DNA from: Lentzea sp.
GTDB lineage: Bacteria > Actinomycetota > Actinomycetes > Mycobacteriales > Pseudonocardiaceae
Reading direction: 5' to 3'
Length of the DNA stretch: 9,817 nucleotides
Assembly (NCBI GenBank): GCA_030146905.1
Contig: JASLAV010000103.1
Coordinates: forward strand, 1-9,817
Below are positions 1 through 6,690 of the stretch, piece by piece. The notes under the pieces are model-generated. The model was not told the origin of the DNA. It saw only the letters and a list, made by a program, of their open reading frames with translations, and did no database searches. The position numbers and the translations under genes were made by a program. Position 1 is the first letter of the stretch; each line of letters starts with the position of its first letter.

Positions 1-747
1 CTGGACCTGGTCCGCGACCTCTTCCTGCCGGCGGACCCGCAGGGCCCGTTCGCGTTCTGGTACTCGCTGATCATCGGCCCCGACGGTGCTCCCGCGATCA
101 AGGTCTACCTCAACCCCGACGTGCGCGGCCGTGAGAACGCGACAGCGCTGGTCCACGAGGCGCTGGACCGGCTCGGTCTCAGCGCGGCCTTCCCCGCGGT
201 GGCGGAGCACGGCCTGCGGCGCGAGGGCCTGGACCGGTTCTCCTTCTTCGCACTCGACCTCATGGACGCCGGCAGGGCACGCGTGAAGACCTACGTGTCC
301 CACGACGACGCCGTCGTCACCGACGTCGTACGGGCGGCCTCCGCGGCGCCCGACGTCGACCTGGACCTCCTCGCGGAGGTCGTCGAGCTCGCCTGCGGCG
401 ACACGGGACCGTTCAGCCGGCGACCCCTGATGTCCAGCTACACCTTCATGTCCGGCGACGTCGACCGGCCGAGCGGCTACTCGCTCTACATCCCCGTGCG
501 GGACTACGTGCAGGACGACCTGGAGGCGTGCGAACGCGTCCTGGCGGTCATGGCCCGGTGCGGGCTCGACACGACGCCGTTCGTGATGGCGCTGGCGAGC
601 ATCGTCCGGCGGCCGCTGAGCGAGGGCGTCGGACTGATCGCCCACGTCTCGCTGCGGCTCGGCAGGCCCCGGCCCGGCGTCACGGTCTACCTGTCCTCGG
701 AGGCGTACGACGTGACACCTCCGCGCACCAAAGCACTGTCGGTTTAG
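1..747 (+). CDS. Aromatic (indole/tryptophan) prenyltransferase, DMATS-type, 3' part
   Basis: The gene is open from the first base and ends with TAG at 745-747, giving 248 codons of a family usually about 350-400 residues long, so roughly the first third lies outside the window. The protein resembles bacterial ABBA-fold indole prenyltransferases (CymD, IptA, SCO7467 group). Visible landmarks are a KVYLNP strand near 97-114, the strand pair SFFALDL...ARVKTYVSH near 241-303, YSLYIPVRDYVQDD near 478-519, and a C-terminal HVSLRLGRPRPGVTVYLS strand near 643-696. Such enzymes transfer dimethylallyl from DMAPP to an indole ring carbon or nitrogen, usually of tryptophan, without the metal-binding NDxxD motif. 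A tryptophanase gene starts 15 bp downstream, which supports tryptophan or a derivative as acceptor. The position of prenylation cannot be read from the sequence. The family call is firm; the substrate is inferred. Confidence 0.87.
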   Translation: MDLVRDLFLPADPQGPFAFWYSLIIGPDGAPAIKVYLNPDVRGRENATALVHEALDRLGLSAAFPAVAEHGLRREGLDRFSFFALDLMDAGRARVKTYVSHDDAVVTDVVRAASAAPDVDLDLLAEVVELACGDTGPFSRRPLMSSYTFMSGDVDRPSGYSLYIPVRDYVQDDLEACERVLAVMARCGLDTTPFVMALASIVRRPLSEGVGLIAHVSLRLGRPRPGVTVYLSSEAYDVTPPRTKALSV

Positions 748-762
748 AAGGGCAACGTTGTC

Positions 763-2127
763 GTGGAGCCGTACCGCATCAAGGTCGTCGAGCCCATTCC
801 CATCACCACCCGCGAGTACCGGGAACGCGTGTACGCCGCCGGTGGCTACAACCAGTTCAACCTCACCTCGGACGACGTGACGATCGACCTGCTGAGCGAC
901 TCCGGTACCGGCGCGCTGTCCGCGGAGCAGCAGGCCGCCGGCATGCGCGGCGACGAGACGTACGCGGGTTCCCGGTCCTGGTACCGCTTCCGCGACGTGG
1001 CGGAGGAGCTGACCGGCTACCGGCACATCTTCCCGGTGCACCAGGGCCGTGCCGCGGAGCGCATCCTGTTCAGCGCCGTGCTCAAACCCGGGCAGATCTC
1101 GGTCAGCAACACCCACTTCGACACCACGCGCGCGAACGTGGAGATCGTCGGCGGCGTCGTGCGGGACCTCCCGTGCCCCGCAGCCAAGGACCTCGACAGC
1201 GACGCGCCGTTCAAGGGCGACATCGACGTCGTCGCCCTGGAGGAGCTGCTGGCGGGGCCGGAGGACGTCGGCCAGGTGCTCATGACGATCACCAACAACG
1301 GCGGCGGCGGGCAGCCGGTGTCGATGGCGAACCTCGAAGCGGTGAGTGCGTTGTGCCGCAAGCACGGCGTGCCGTTCTTCCTCGACGCGGCCCGGTTCGC
1401 GGAGAACGCCTGGCTCGTGACCCAGCGCGAGGAGGGGTACCGCAACCACAGCCCGCGTGACGTCGCGAAGCTGGCGTTCCGGCTGGCGGACGGGTGCGTG
1501 CTCAGCCTGAAGAAGGACGGCATCGTCCACATCGGAGGGATGCTCGCCCTCAACGACACGGGCCTGGCCAAGCAGTGCGAGCTCCTGCTGATCGCCACCG
1601 AGGGGTTCAGCACGTACGGCGGGCTTTCCGGCCGCGACCTCGACATGTGCGCCCAGGGCCTGGTCGAGGTGACCGACCCGATGTACCTGCGGGAGCGGGC
1701 CGAGTCCACCGCCTACCTCGCCGAGTGCGCGCGTCAGGCCGGAGTGGACAGTGTGCGGCCGGCGGGCATCCACGCCGTGTACCTCAACGCCGCCAGGCTG
1801 TTGCCGCACGTTCCATCGCACCGGTTCACCGGCCACGCGCTCGCGTCGGAGCTGTACCTGGCGGGCGGGATCCGTTGTGCCGAGGTGGGTTCGCTCTACC
1901 TCGGGGAGATCGACGCCTCCGGCGACCTGATCACGCCGGCGCCGTTCGAGCTGGTGCGCCTGGCGATCCCGCGGCGGGTCTACACCCGCAGCCACCTGGA
2001 GTACGTGGCGGAGACGCTCGCGGGAATCGCGAAGGACCCCGGCCAGGTTCCCGGTTACCGGCTGGTCGAGGCGCCGGCGATGCTGCGGCCGTTCCGGTGC
2101 AGGCTGGAGCAGGTGCGCGAGGCCTGA
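763..2127 (+). CDS. tnaA: Tryptophanase (tryptophan indole-lyase), PLP-dependent
   Basis: The 454-residue protein aligns end to end with the tryptophanase/tyrosine phenol-lyase family (E. coli TnaA 471 aa). It should cleave L-tryptophan, or a ring-substituted tryptophan, to indole, pyruvate and ammonia. Visible residues are Tyr67 in DETYAGSRS, Phe119-Asp120 in HFDTT, Asp208 and Arg211 in LDAARFAEN (the Asp pairs with the PLP pyridine nitrogen), and Lys251 as the Schiff-base lysine in SLKKDGIVHIGG. EVGS at 374-377 matches the EIGS of tryptophanase; tyrosine phenol-lyase has a catalytic Arg (ERG) at Val375, so that activity is unlikely. The position of E. coli His463 is Pro443 here (LRPF instead of LRHF). 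The GTG start at 763 follows AGAAGGG (746-752). The gene sits 15 bp behind the prenyltransferase in the same orientation, so the two are probably cotranscribed. Confidence 0.92.
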   Translation: MEPYRIKVVEPIPITTREYRERVYAAGGYNQFNLTSDDVTIDLLSDSGTGALSAEQQAAGMRGDETYAGSRSWYRFRDVAEELTGYRHIFPVHQGRAAERILFSAVLKPGQISVSNTHFDTTRANVEIVGGVVRDLPCPAAKDLDSDAPFKGDIDVVALEELLAGPEDVGQVLMTITNNGGGGQPVSMANLEAVSALCRKHGVPFFLDAARFAENAWLVTQREEGYRNHSPRDVAKLAFRLADGCVLSLKKDGIVHIGGMLALNDTGLAKQCELLLIATEGFSTYGGLSGRDLDMCAQGLVEVTDPMYLRERAESTAYLAECARQAGVDSVRPAGIHAVYLNAARLLPHVPSHRFTGHALASELYLAGGIRCAEVGSLYLGEIDASGDLITPAPFELVRLAIPRRVYTRSHLEYVAETLAGIAKDPGQVPGYRLVEAPAMLRPFRCRLEQVREA

Positions 2128-2130
2128 ACC

Positions 2131-2146
2131 GCCGCGAGGCCGCGGC
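2131..2146 (+). terminator. Short hairpin after the tryptophanase stop
   Basis: A perfect 6-bp stem (GCCGCG / CGCGGC) with a 4-nt loop begins 3 nt after the tryptophanase TGA. It has no T tract, as is common for actinomycete terminators, but the stem is short. It may act together with the larger hairpin at 2203-2245. Confidence 0.35.
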
Positions 2147-2202
2147 TGCCCGGTGACGGGTGGCCCGGCCTCGCCGGTAAGAACGTCGCGCGGCAGCCGC
2201 TG

Positions 2203-2245
2203 CCTCGGAGGTCGGCCACCTTCACCGGGCCGGCCGACCCCGAGG
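2203..2245. terminator. Strong hairpin, likely bidirectional terminator between tnaA and cvnD
   Basis: The left arm (CCTCGG, bulged A at 2209, GGTCGGCC, 2203-2217) pairs completely with the right arm (GGCCGACC-CCGAGG, 2232-2245). This gives 14 bp around a 14-nt loop. It lies 6 bases beyond the cvnD stop codon on the minus strand and about 75 bases beyond the tryptophanase stop on the plus strand, between convergent units. No T run follows on either side. Confidence 0.7.
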
Positions 2246-2251
2246 AACGAC

Positions 2252-2848
2252 CTAGCCGGCCATCGCGTCGAGCCGGTTCATCGCGTGCTCGATCACGCGG
2301 GCCAGCACCGCCTTGCACGACTCGCGGTCGCGGGCGTCGCAGAGCACCAGCGGCACGTTCTCCGAGACGTCGAGCGCCTGGCGCATCTCGTCCGCCGTGT
2401 AGGAGTGGCTGCCCTCGAAGCAGTTCACGGCCACCACGAAGGGGATGCCCCTGCGCTCGAAGAAGTCGATGGCGCCGAAGCCGGCGTCGAGCCTGCGGGT
2501 GTCGACCAGCACGACGGCGCCGATCGAGCCGACGGACAGCTCGTCCCACATGAACCAGAAGCGGTCCTGGCCCGGCGTGCCGAACAGGTAGAGCACGAGC
2601 TCCGGGTTGATCGTGATGCGCCCGAAGTCCAGTGCGACCGTCGTCGTGTTCTTGCCCTCGACACCGGCGAGGTCGTCGATCTCCTCGCCGGCCTCGGTGA
2701 GCAGCTCCTCGGTCCGCAGCGGGGTGATCTCGCTGACCGCGCCGACCATCGTGGTCTTGCCGACGCCGAACCCACCGGCGACGACGATCTTGACCGACGA
2801 GGGGACGAGCAGTTCTTCGCGCCGCCCCTCAGATTGCACGGACACCAT
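2252..2848 (-). CDS. cvnD: Conservon small GTPase, CvnD-type
   Basis: The 198-residue Ras/MglA-like GTP-binding protein has its P-loop GGFGVGKTT at residues 25-33, a switch II/G3 region YLFGTPGQDRF at 87-97 (the usual DxxG is replaced by GTPG, as is common in this family), a short G4-like VVAVN ending at Asn142 without the NKxD Asp, and a CDAR motif in the G5 position. CvnD proteins are the GTPase partner of CvnA-C in membrane-associated complexes likened to G-protein-coupled signalling. The ATG at 2848 is chosen because AGAAGG lies 6 nt upstream (2855-2860) and the protein then has the usual length. The open frame extends to 2920, but that stretch is an out-of-frame shadow of cvnC. The start overlaps the cvnC 3' end by 20 bp, indicating translational coupling. 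It is the last gene of the operon before the terminator. Confidence 0.92.
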   Translation of the reverse strand: MVSVQSEGRREELLVPSSVKIVVAGGFGVGKTTMVGAVSEITPLRTEELLTEAGEEIDDLAGVEGKNTTTVALDFGRITINPELVLYLFGTPGQDRFWFMWDELSVGSIGAVVLVDTRRLDAGFGAIDFFERRGIPFVVAVNCFEGSHSYTADEMRQALDVSENVPLVLCDARDRESCKAVLARVIEHAMNRLDAMAG

Positions 2849-3209
2849 CGAGTACCTTCTGGAGTAGGTTGAGGTCCATCGGGACCGCGGTCCGCGACGG
2901 GTCGCGCGTGATGACGTCACCGCGCTGGATGAGGTCGCTGAGCAGCACCTTCACGACGACCAGCGGCGCGTTCAGGTAGGCGGCGACCTCCGCGACGGAC
3001 AGCGGTTTGCGGCACAGCTTGATGATCTCGAGGTGCTCCACGAGCAGCGACCCCTGGTCCGAGGTCGTGCGGAGAGCCCTGACCTGGGTCGTGAGAGTCA
3101 GTTCGTCGCCGGCCGGCTTGGGTCTGGTGCGACCGCTCGTCATCGCGTAGGGGCGGACCAGGGGGCCCGCCGCCTCGTCGTACCACCAGTCCGCCGAGTG
3201 CTGGCTCAT
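2829..3209 (-). CDS. cvnC: Conservon DUF742 protein, CvnC-type
   Basis: The 126-residue protein carries the DUF742 signature: an N-terminal LVRPYAMTSGRTRP segment (residues 17-30), then a winged-helix-like region at about 58-104 (EHLEIIKLCRKPLSVAEVAA and LLSDLIQRGDVI), and a short tail LLQKVLDGVRAI. In conservons this protein joins the CvnA/CvnB/CvnD complex; a direct DNA-binding role is not established. The ATG overlaps the TGA of cvnB in an ATGA (3206-3209), and the 3' end overlaps the start of cvnD by 20 bp, so translation is probably coupled along the operon. Length and composition are normal for the family. Confidence 0.93.
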   Translation of the reverse strand: MSQHSADWWYDEAAGPLVRPYAMTSGRTRPKPAGDELTLTTQVRALRTTSDQGSLLVEHLEIIKLCRKPLSVAEVAAYLNAPLVVVKVLLSDLIQRGDVITRDPSRTAVPMDLNLLQKVLDGVRAI

Positions 3210-3643
3210 GACAGGCCGAGCGCGTTGGGGAGCCTCGGTGAGGCCATTGTCCTCGGCGCGGAGGACAGGTAGGCGCCCACCCTCTTCACCAGCATGTTCA
3301 TCTCGTAGGCGATCATGCCCATGTCCGCGTCCTCGTCGCCGACCACTGCGAGGCAGGCGCCCTGCCCCGCCGCGGTGACGAACAGGTGAGCGCGCTCCAT
3401 CTCCACGATGGTCTGCCTGACCTGTCCGCCCCCGAAGTGCCGTCCGGTCCCCCTGGCGAGGCTCTGGAACGCCGACGCCATCGCCGAGAGGTGGTCGGAG
3501 TCGTCCTTCGACAGTTCAGGAGATCGGGCGAGAAGCAGGCCGTCTGCGGAGAGCACCACAGCGTGGCGGGCGCCGATCACTCTGGAGACGAGGTCGTCCA
3601 GCAGCCAGTTGAGCTCGGGATGCCCGCCGGTCTTGTCGTCCAC
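3206..3643 (-). CDS. cvnB: Conservon roadblock/LC7-domain protein, CvnB-type
   Basis: The 145-residue roadblock/LC7 protein has the family opening ELNWLLDDLV (residues 10-19), the HAVVLSADGL strand (27-36), and a central beta-alpha region with AGQGACLAVVGDE. Roadblock proteins of this type regulate small GTPases such as the CvnD encoded two genes downstream. The GTG at 3643 is preferred because AAAGGG lies 8 nt upstream (3652-3657) and the protein then has the usual CvnB length. A longer form from the GTG at 3688, which overlaps the cvnA stop as GTGA, would add 15 residues (MNVNVGRLNTERATS) but has only a weak, close GGAA as ribosome site. The 3' end overlaps cvnC by 4 bp. Confidence 0.9.
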   Translation of the reverse strand: MDDKTGGHPELNWLLDDLVSRVIGARHAVVLSADGLLLARSPELSKDDSDHLSAMASAFQSLARGTGRHFGGGQVRQTIVEMERAHLFVTAAGQGACLAVVGDEDADMGMIAYEMNMLVKRVGAYLSSAPRTMASPRLPNALGLS

Positions 3644-3684
3644 TGAAGTAGCCCTTTCGGTGTTCAGTCGTCCCACGTTCACGT

Positions 3685-6111
3685 TCACGGTTCCACGACG
3701 TCGTCCGACTGGCGGGCGTTGCGAGTGCCCCGCTGGAAGGCCGACATGCTGTCGCGAGTTCGTTCTGCCCTGTCCTCGTTGTTCAGGTCCGCGAGGTCGG
3801 GCATCGGCCGGAGGTCGTCGTTGGCCAGCTGCGGTACGAGGTGCTGCTGCCGCCTCCGGCGTGGCAGCTCCGGCCTGGTGTCCTGACGCGTCTCAACGCC
3901 TTCCGCGCGGTCTTCTGCCGGCCACGTCCCGGCCTGGTGGCCTTCGTCTTGCGGCAGCTCGAGACGACCACTGATCTCCGGTTCCCGCGGCTCGACGGGA
4001 CCGTGGCCTTTTCCCACACCCGCGCCTGCCCAGAACTCGTCCAGCTGGAACGTCTCGGTGGGCCTGGAGGAGTCCTCCTGCGCCAGGTCTCCCTGCAGCG
4101 GCGGGTGGGAGGCCTGCTGCAGCGTCTGCTGCCGGAAGGTCGGCTTCGGCATCTGCGTCGCCTCGACGGGGTCCGCGGCACCGGCCTCGCCGACGATCAG
4201 GTCGGACGGGATGAGCACCAGTGCGATCGTTCCGCCGGACGGGCAGTCGCGCAGCTCGACGTGGACGCCGCGGCGGGCGGCCAGCCGTGCGACGACGAAC
4301 AGGCCGAGGCGGGACTCGCCGCGCAGCCTCATCGCCTCGAAGTCGGGCGGTGCGGCCAGCATCTCGTTGTGCTGCTCGCGGTCCTCCGCCTTGATGCCGA
4401 GACCGTGGTCCTCGATCTCGATGACGAGACCCTGCGGCACCTCGCTGCTGTGCACCTCGACCTGCGACCGCGGCGAGGAGAACGAGGTCGCGTTGTCGAC
4501 GAGCTCCGCGATCAGGTGGATCGTGTCCGCGACGGCGGCACCGACCAGCGCCACCTCCGGCACCGGGTTCACCTTCACGCGGGCGTACTGCTCGGTCTCC
4601 GCGACGGCAGCGCGGACGACGTCGAGCATGCGGACGGGCTTGCGCCACTGCCGTCCCGGCTGCTCACCGGTGAGGATGATCAGGTTCTCGGCGTTGCGGC
4701 GCGCGCGGGTCGCGAGGTGGTCGAGCTGGAAGAACGCGTCGAGGTGGTCGGGGTTCTCCTCCTCGCGCTCCAGCTTGTCGAGGATCTTGAGCTGGCGGTG
4801 CACGAGACCCTGGTTGCGGCGGGCGATGTCGAGGAAGACCCGGTTCACGCCTTCACGGGTCTGGCTCTCCTTCACCGCCGCGGCGACGGCGGTGAACTGC
4901 GCGGCGTTGAACGCGTCGGCCACCTGCCCGATCTCGTCGTTGCCGTAGTCGAGCGCGGGGACCTCCGCCGCCACGTCGACGTGCTTGCCGTCGCGCAGCC
5001 GCTCGACGATGTTCGGCAGCCGCTCGTGCGCGAGCTTGAGCGAGTCGCTCTTCAGGTTGGTGAGGCGGACGATCAACGCCTTGTTGACCAGGCGGCTGGA
5101 GATGCGCACGGCCAGGAAGATTCCGATGATCACCGCGACGAGTGCGATCAGACTGCCGATCAGCACCTGGGTGAACTTGCTCTCGCCGTTGGCCATGGCG
5201 ATGTTGACGGCGCCGGTCGTCTGCTCCTGCACCAGCGTGGTCAGCTCGGTGGACACCGCACGGCTGGCCGACTCCCAGTCGGCGAGGGTGACGGAGTTGC
5301 CGATGGGCCGTTCCGCGTTCTGCAGCAGGCGGTTCTCGAGGTTCACCAGCTGCTGCCACTGCGCGCTGCTGACGAGCCTCTTGTAGTGCTCGCGCACGTC
5401 CGGCAGGGAGTACGGCTCGCTCGAGGACAGGTACGACCGGTAGCCGCCGACGAGGGTGACGAACTCGCGGTGCTCCTCCGGCGTGAACCTGCCGGCAGCC
5501 ACCGCGGCGGCGGCGATGGAGCTGGACCTCGACATCGAGTCGTTGGCCAGGAAGTACTGGAAGCCGGTGAGGGCGCCCTGCACCGTCTCGGCGTCCGGCA
5601 CGATGCGGGCCTGGGTGCTGAACAGCGCGGCACCGGCGTCGATCACGCTGTTGTAGTAGCGGTAGACCTCCGGCTTCAGCGCTGTGCCCGACTCGAGCCG
5701 CTCGCGCTGCTCAGGCAGCTGGTCGAGCACCGCGTTGAGCTTGTTGATCCCGTCGACGACCTCCTGCGGCGCGGCGGAGGCGAGCTCGGCGAACGCCGTC
5801 TTCATCCTCGCGACGTCCGCGTCGGTCTCCTGCTGCTGCTTCACCAGCGCGGTGGTCCCGGAGCCCGGCTTGGCCAGGCTCGTCATGCTCAGCTCGCGTT
5901 CCTTCTGCAAGGACGCGAGCGACTGAACAGCCGGAATGGAGGCGTCCCGCGCGCCGGCGGCGACCAGCTGGAGGTACAGCCCCTCGAACACCGTGTACGA
6001 CGAGAACAGCGCCCACATCACCAAGAGGACGATGCTGGGAACCACCACGACACCAGTGAGCCGAGAACGAATTGTCTTGTAATTCGTGTCCGGCACGTTC
6101 TTCAGCTTCAC
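3685..6111 (-). CDS. cvnA: Conservon sensor-kinase-like protein with NIT domain, CvnA-type
   Basis: The protein has 808 residues from the GTG at 6111 (numbers below use this start). After a short basic N-terminus comes membrane segment 1 (about 19-38), a large extracytoplasmic nitrate/nitrite-sensing-like domain (about 45-310, with SLQKERELS), membrane segment 2 (about 317-337), a HAMP-like linker, and a dimerisation helix with LDHLATRARRNAENL (His465). A HATPase domain follows with N-box ELVDNAT (Asn540), DHGLGI (Asp568, Gly570, Gly572) and a late GESRLGLFVVARLA segment. The last 180 residues are a low-complexity tail rich in Pro, Gln, Glu and Arg. CvnA proteins bind ATP, but a conventional response-regulator partner is absent here. 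The open frame reaches a GTG at 6153, but a plausible -10 box lies between the two starts and GGAG precedes 6111 by 4 nt. The gene ends overlapping the alternative cvnB start. Confidence 0.92.
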   Translation of the reverse strand: MKLKNVPDTNYKTIRSRLTGVVVVPSIVLLVMWALFSSYTVFEGLYLQLVAAGARDASIPAVQSLASLQKERELSMTSLAKPGSGTTALVKQQQETDADVARMKTAFAELASAAPQEVVDGINKLNAVLDQLPEQRERLESGTALKPEVYRYYNSVIDAGAALFSTQARIVPDAETVQGALTGFQYFLANDSMSRSSSIAAAAVAAGRFTPEEHREFVTLVGGYRSYLSSSEPYSLPDVREHYKRLVSSAQWQQLVNLENRLLQNAERPIGNSVTLADWESASRAVSTELTTLVQEQTTGAVNIAMANGESKFTQVLIGSLIALVAVIIGIFLAVRISSRLVNKALIVRLTNLKSDSLKLAHERLPNIVERLRDGKHVDVAAEVPALDYGNDEIGQVADAFNAAQFTAVAAAVKESQTREGVNRVFLDIARRNQGLVHRQLKILDKLEREEENPDHLDAFFQLDHLATRARRNAENLIILTGEQPGRQWRKPVRMLDVVRAAVAETEQYARVKVNPVPEVALVGAAVADTIHLIAELVDNATSFSSPRSQVEVHSSEVPQGLVIEIEDHGLGIKAEDREQHNEMLAAPPDFEAMRLRGESRLGLFVVARLAARRGVHVELRDCPSGGTIALVLIPSDLIVGEAGAADPVEATQMPKPTFRQQTLQQASHPPLQGDLAQEDSSRPTETFQLDEFWAGAGVGKGHGPVEPREPEISGRLELPQDEGHQAGTWPAEDRAEGVETRQDTRPELPRRRRQQHLVPQLANDDLRPMPDLADLNNEDRAERTRDSMSAFQRGTRNARQSDDVVEP

Positions 6112-6143
6112 AACGCTCCACGACCACCCGAATTGGCGACGGA

Positions 6144-6173
6144 AAGATAGCACCGCTTGATGAGCATGATCAA
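6144..6173 (-). promoter_or_regulatory. Candidate -35/-10 promoter for the conservon operon
   Basis: On the minus strand TTGATC (6173-6168) and TATCTT (6149-6144) are separated by 18 nt and match four of six bases each of the sigma-70-type consensus. Transcription would begin near 6137, leaving a leader of about 25 nt before the GTG at 6111 with its GGAG. This is a pattern match only. Confidence 0.4.
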
Positions 6174-6189
6174 CAGCGATGATCTTGAG

Positions 6190-6234
6190 GGGGTGTGTGC
6201 AGAGTACTCAGTCAGATGCTCTGTGCAACACCCC
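6190..6234. repeat. Imperfect inverted repeat upstream of cvnA
   Basis: The left arm GGGGTGTGTGCAGAG (6190-6204) and the right arm CTCTGTGCAACACCCC (6219-6234) share GGGGTGT and CAGAG with a mismatched centre, around a 14-nt spacer. It lies just upstream of the candidate cvnA promoter, so it could be an operator. It could also form an RNA hairpin on either strand. Confidence 0.45.
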
Positions 6235-6488
6235 TGTTCCCCACTTGGGTCCCGGCGACCTGAGACGGGAAGACGCTTTCCCAGCTAGAGGCGCGTGACG
6301 GGTGTTTATCGAGGGGAACAACGTAAACGTAGCAACTATTGCATCAGGCCCCTGACGCGGACGTGGGAGGGCGCCCGAGCAGGACGGACTGCGACCGACG
6401 GGTTGCTTTCCGTCACCGGCGGCTTTCGATTAGACGCCGAAGTCTCGACTGCTCAGAGCAAATGTGATAAAGCAGCCATTCCTCGATC
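6235..6488. other. Non-coding stretch, no supported gene
   Basis: Open frames here have no ribosome site, poor codon bias and no recognisable product. The local base composition is less G+C rich than in the flanking genes around 6300-6345 and 6440-6490. A TTGCTT at 6402-6407 followed after 17 nt by TCGATT is a very weak plus-strand promoter match. Nothing else was seen. Confidence 0.4.
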
Positions 6489-6563
6489 ATGAACATCGGC
6501 GGCTGCTGGATCGTCGCGATCGTCACAGCGCTCGCGCTGGTCATCGCCACGATCGCGACCTGA
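6489..6563 (+). CDS. Very short hydrophobic ORF (24 aa), doubtful
   Basis: An ATG at 6489 opens a 24-codon frame ending with TGA at 6561. The peptide starts MNIGGCW and continues as an almost uninterrupted hydrophobic run of Ile, Val, Ala, Leu and Thr, enough for one membrane span. There is no convincing ribosome site upstream. The DNA also forms a nested palindrome (6513-6559), so the repetitive hydrophobic composition may be a by-product of that structure. It may be a small membrane peptide or nothing. Confidence 0.15.
   Translation: MNIGGCWIVAIVTALALVIATIAT
6513..6559. repeat. Nested palindrome
   Basis: An outer perfect 10-bp inverted repeat (GTCGCGATCG at 6513-6522, CGATCGCGAC at 6550-6559) encloses an inner 5-bp stem (CAGCG at 6526-6530, CGCTG at 6535-6539, loop CTCG). 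The transcript of either strand could fold into a hairpin with an asymmetric internal loop. It could be a terminator, a structured RNA or a protein-binding site; there is no T tract. Confidence 0.45.
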
Positions 6564-6594
6564 CCGGTGACAACGATCATGAGGAGTGTCTGCC

Positions 6595-6690
6595 GTGTGC
6601 GATGAATGTCTATCACGGCCACTCGGACGGCCTTGCGGACGGTTCCCCGAACCGCCCGCAAGGCTCGTGAGGACGTTCGTCAGGGCGTGA
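6595..6690 (+). CDS. Short Cys-containing ORF (31 aa), unrecognised
   Basis: A GTG at 6595 follows a good ribosome site, GAGGAG (6581-6586), with 8 nt spacing. The 31-residue peptide begins MCDECLSRP, contains a CxxC pair and one further Cys, and is rich in Pro and Arg; it ends with TGA at 6688. An alternative ATG at 6602 in another frame gives a 22-residue His/Gly-containing peptide, but with 15 nt spacing. The 3' end overlaps the alcohol dehydrogenase relic on the other strand by 11 bp. No homologue is known to me, and no downstream gene on this strand would make it a leader peptide. It is a possible small protein only. Confidence 0.22.
   Translation: MCDECLSRPLGRPCGRFPEPPARLVRTFVRA

Noticed and set aside
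528..1460. A 310-codon plus-strand open frame overlapping the prenyltransferase and tryptophanase
   Set aside because: It crosses two well-supported genes in another frame and its translation is Arg/Pro/Gly-rich without motifs.
763..2127. Tyrosine phenol-lyase as the identity of the PLP lyase
   Set aside because: The Arg that this enzyme needs (ERG motif) is Val375 here, and the surrounding EVGSLYLG matches tryptophanase. The prenyltransferase context also fits tryptophan.
2849..2920. N-terminal extension of the cvnD product by 24 residues
   Set aside because: The extension is Arg/Ser/Thr-rich, lies in the shadow of cvnC and has no ribosome site, whereas AGAAGG sits 6 nt before the ATG at 2848.
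3841..6150. A 769-codon plus-strand open frame opposite cvnA
   Set aside because: It is antisense to a protein with clear NIT, membrane, kinase and HATPase motifs. Its translation is a Leu/Val/Asp/Arg-rich composition typical of a high-G+C shadow frame with no recognisable domain.
6295..6492. A 65-codon plus-strand ORF
   Set aside because: No ribosome site, no recognisable product and unbiased third codon positions.
6413..6661. An 82-codon minus-strand ORF with a hydrophobic middle
   Set aside because: The hydrophobic stretch arises from the palindromic GATCG-rich DNA that also makes the opposite strand hydrophobic. There is no ribosome site and codon bias is poor.
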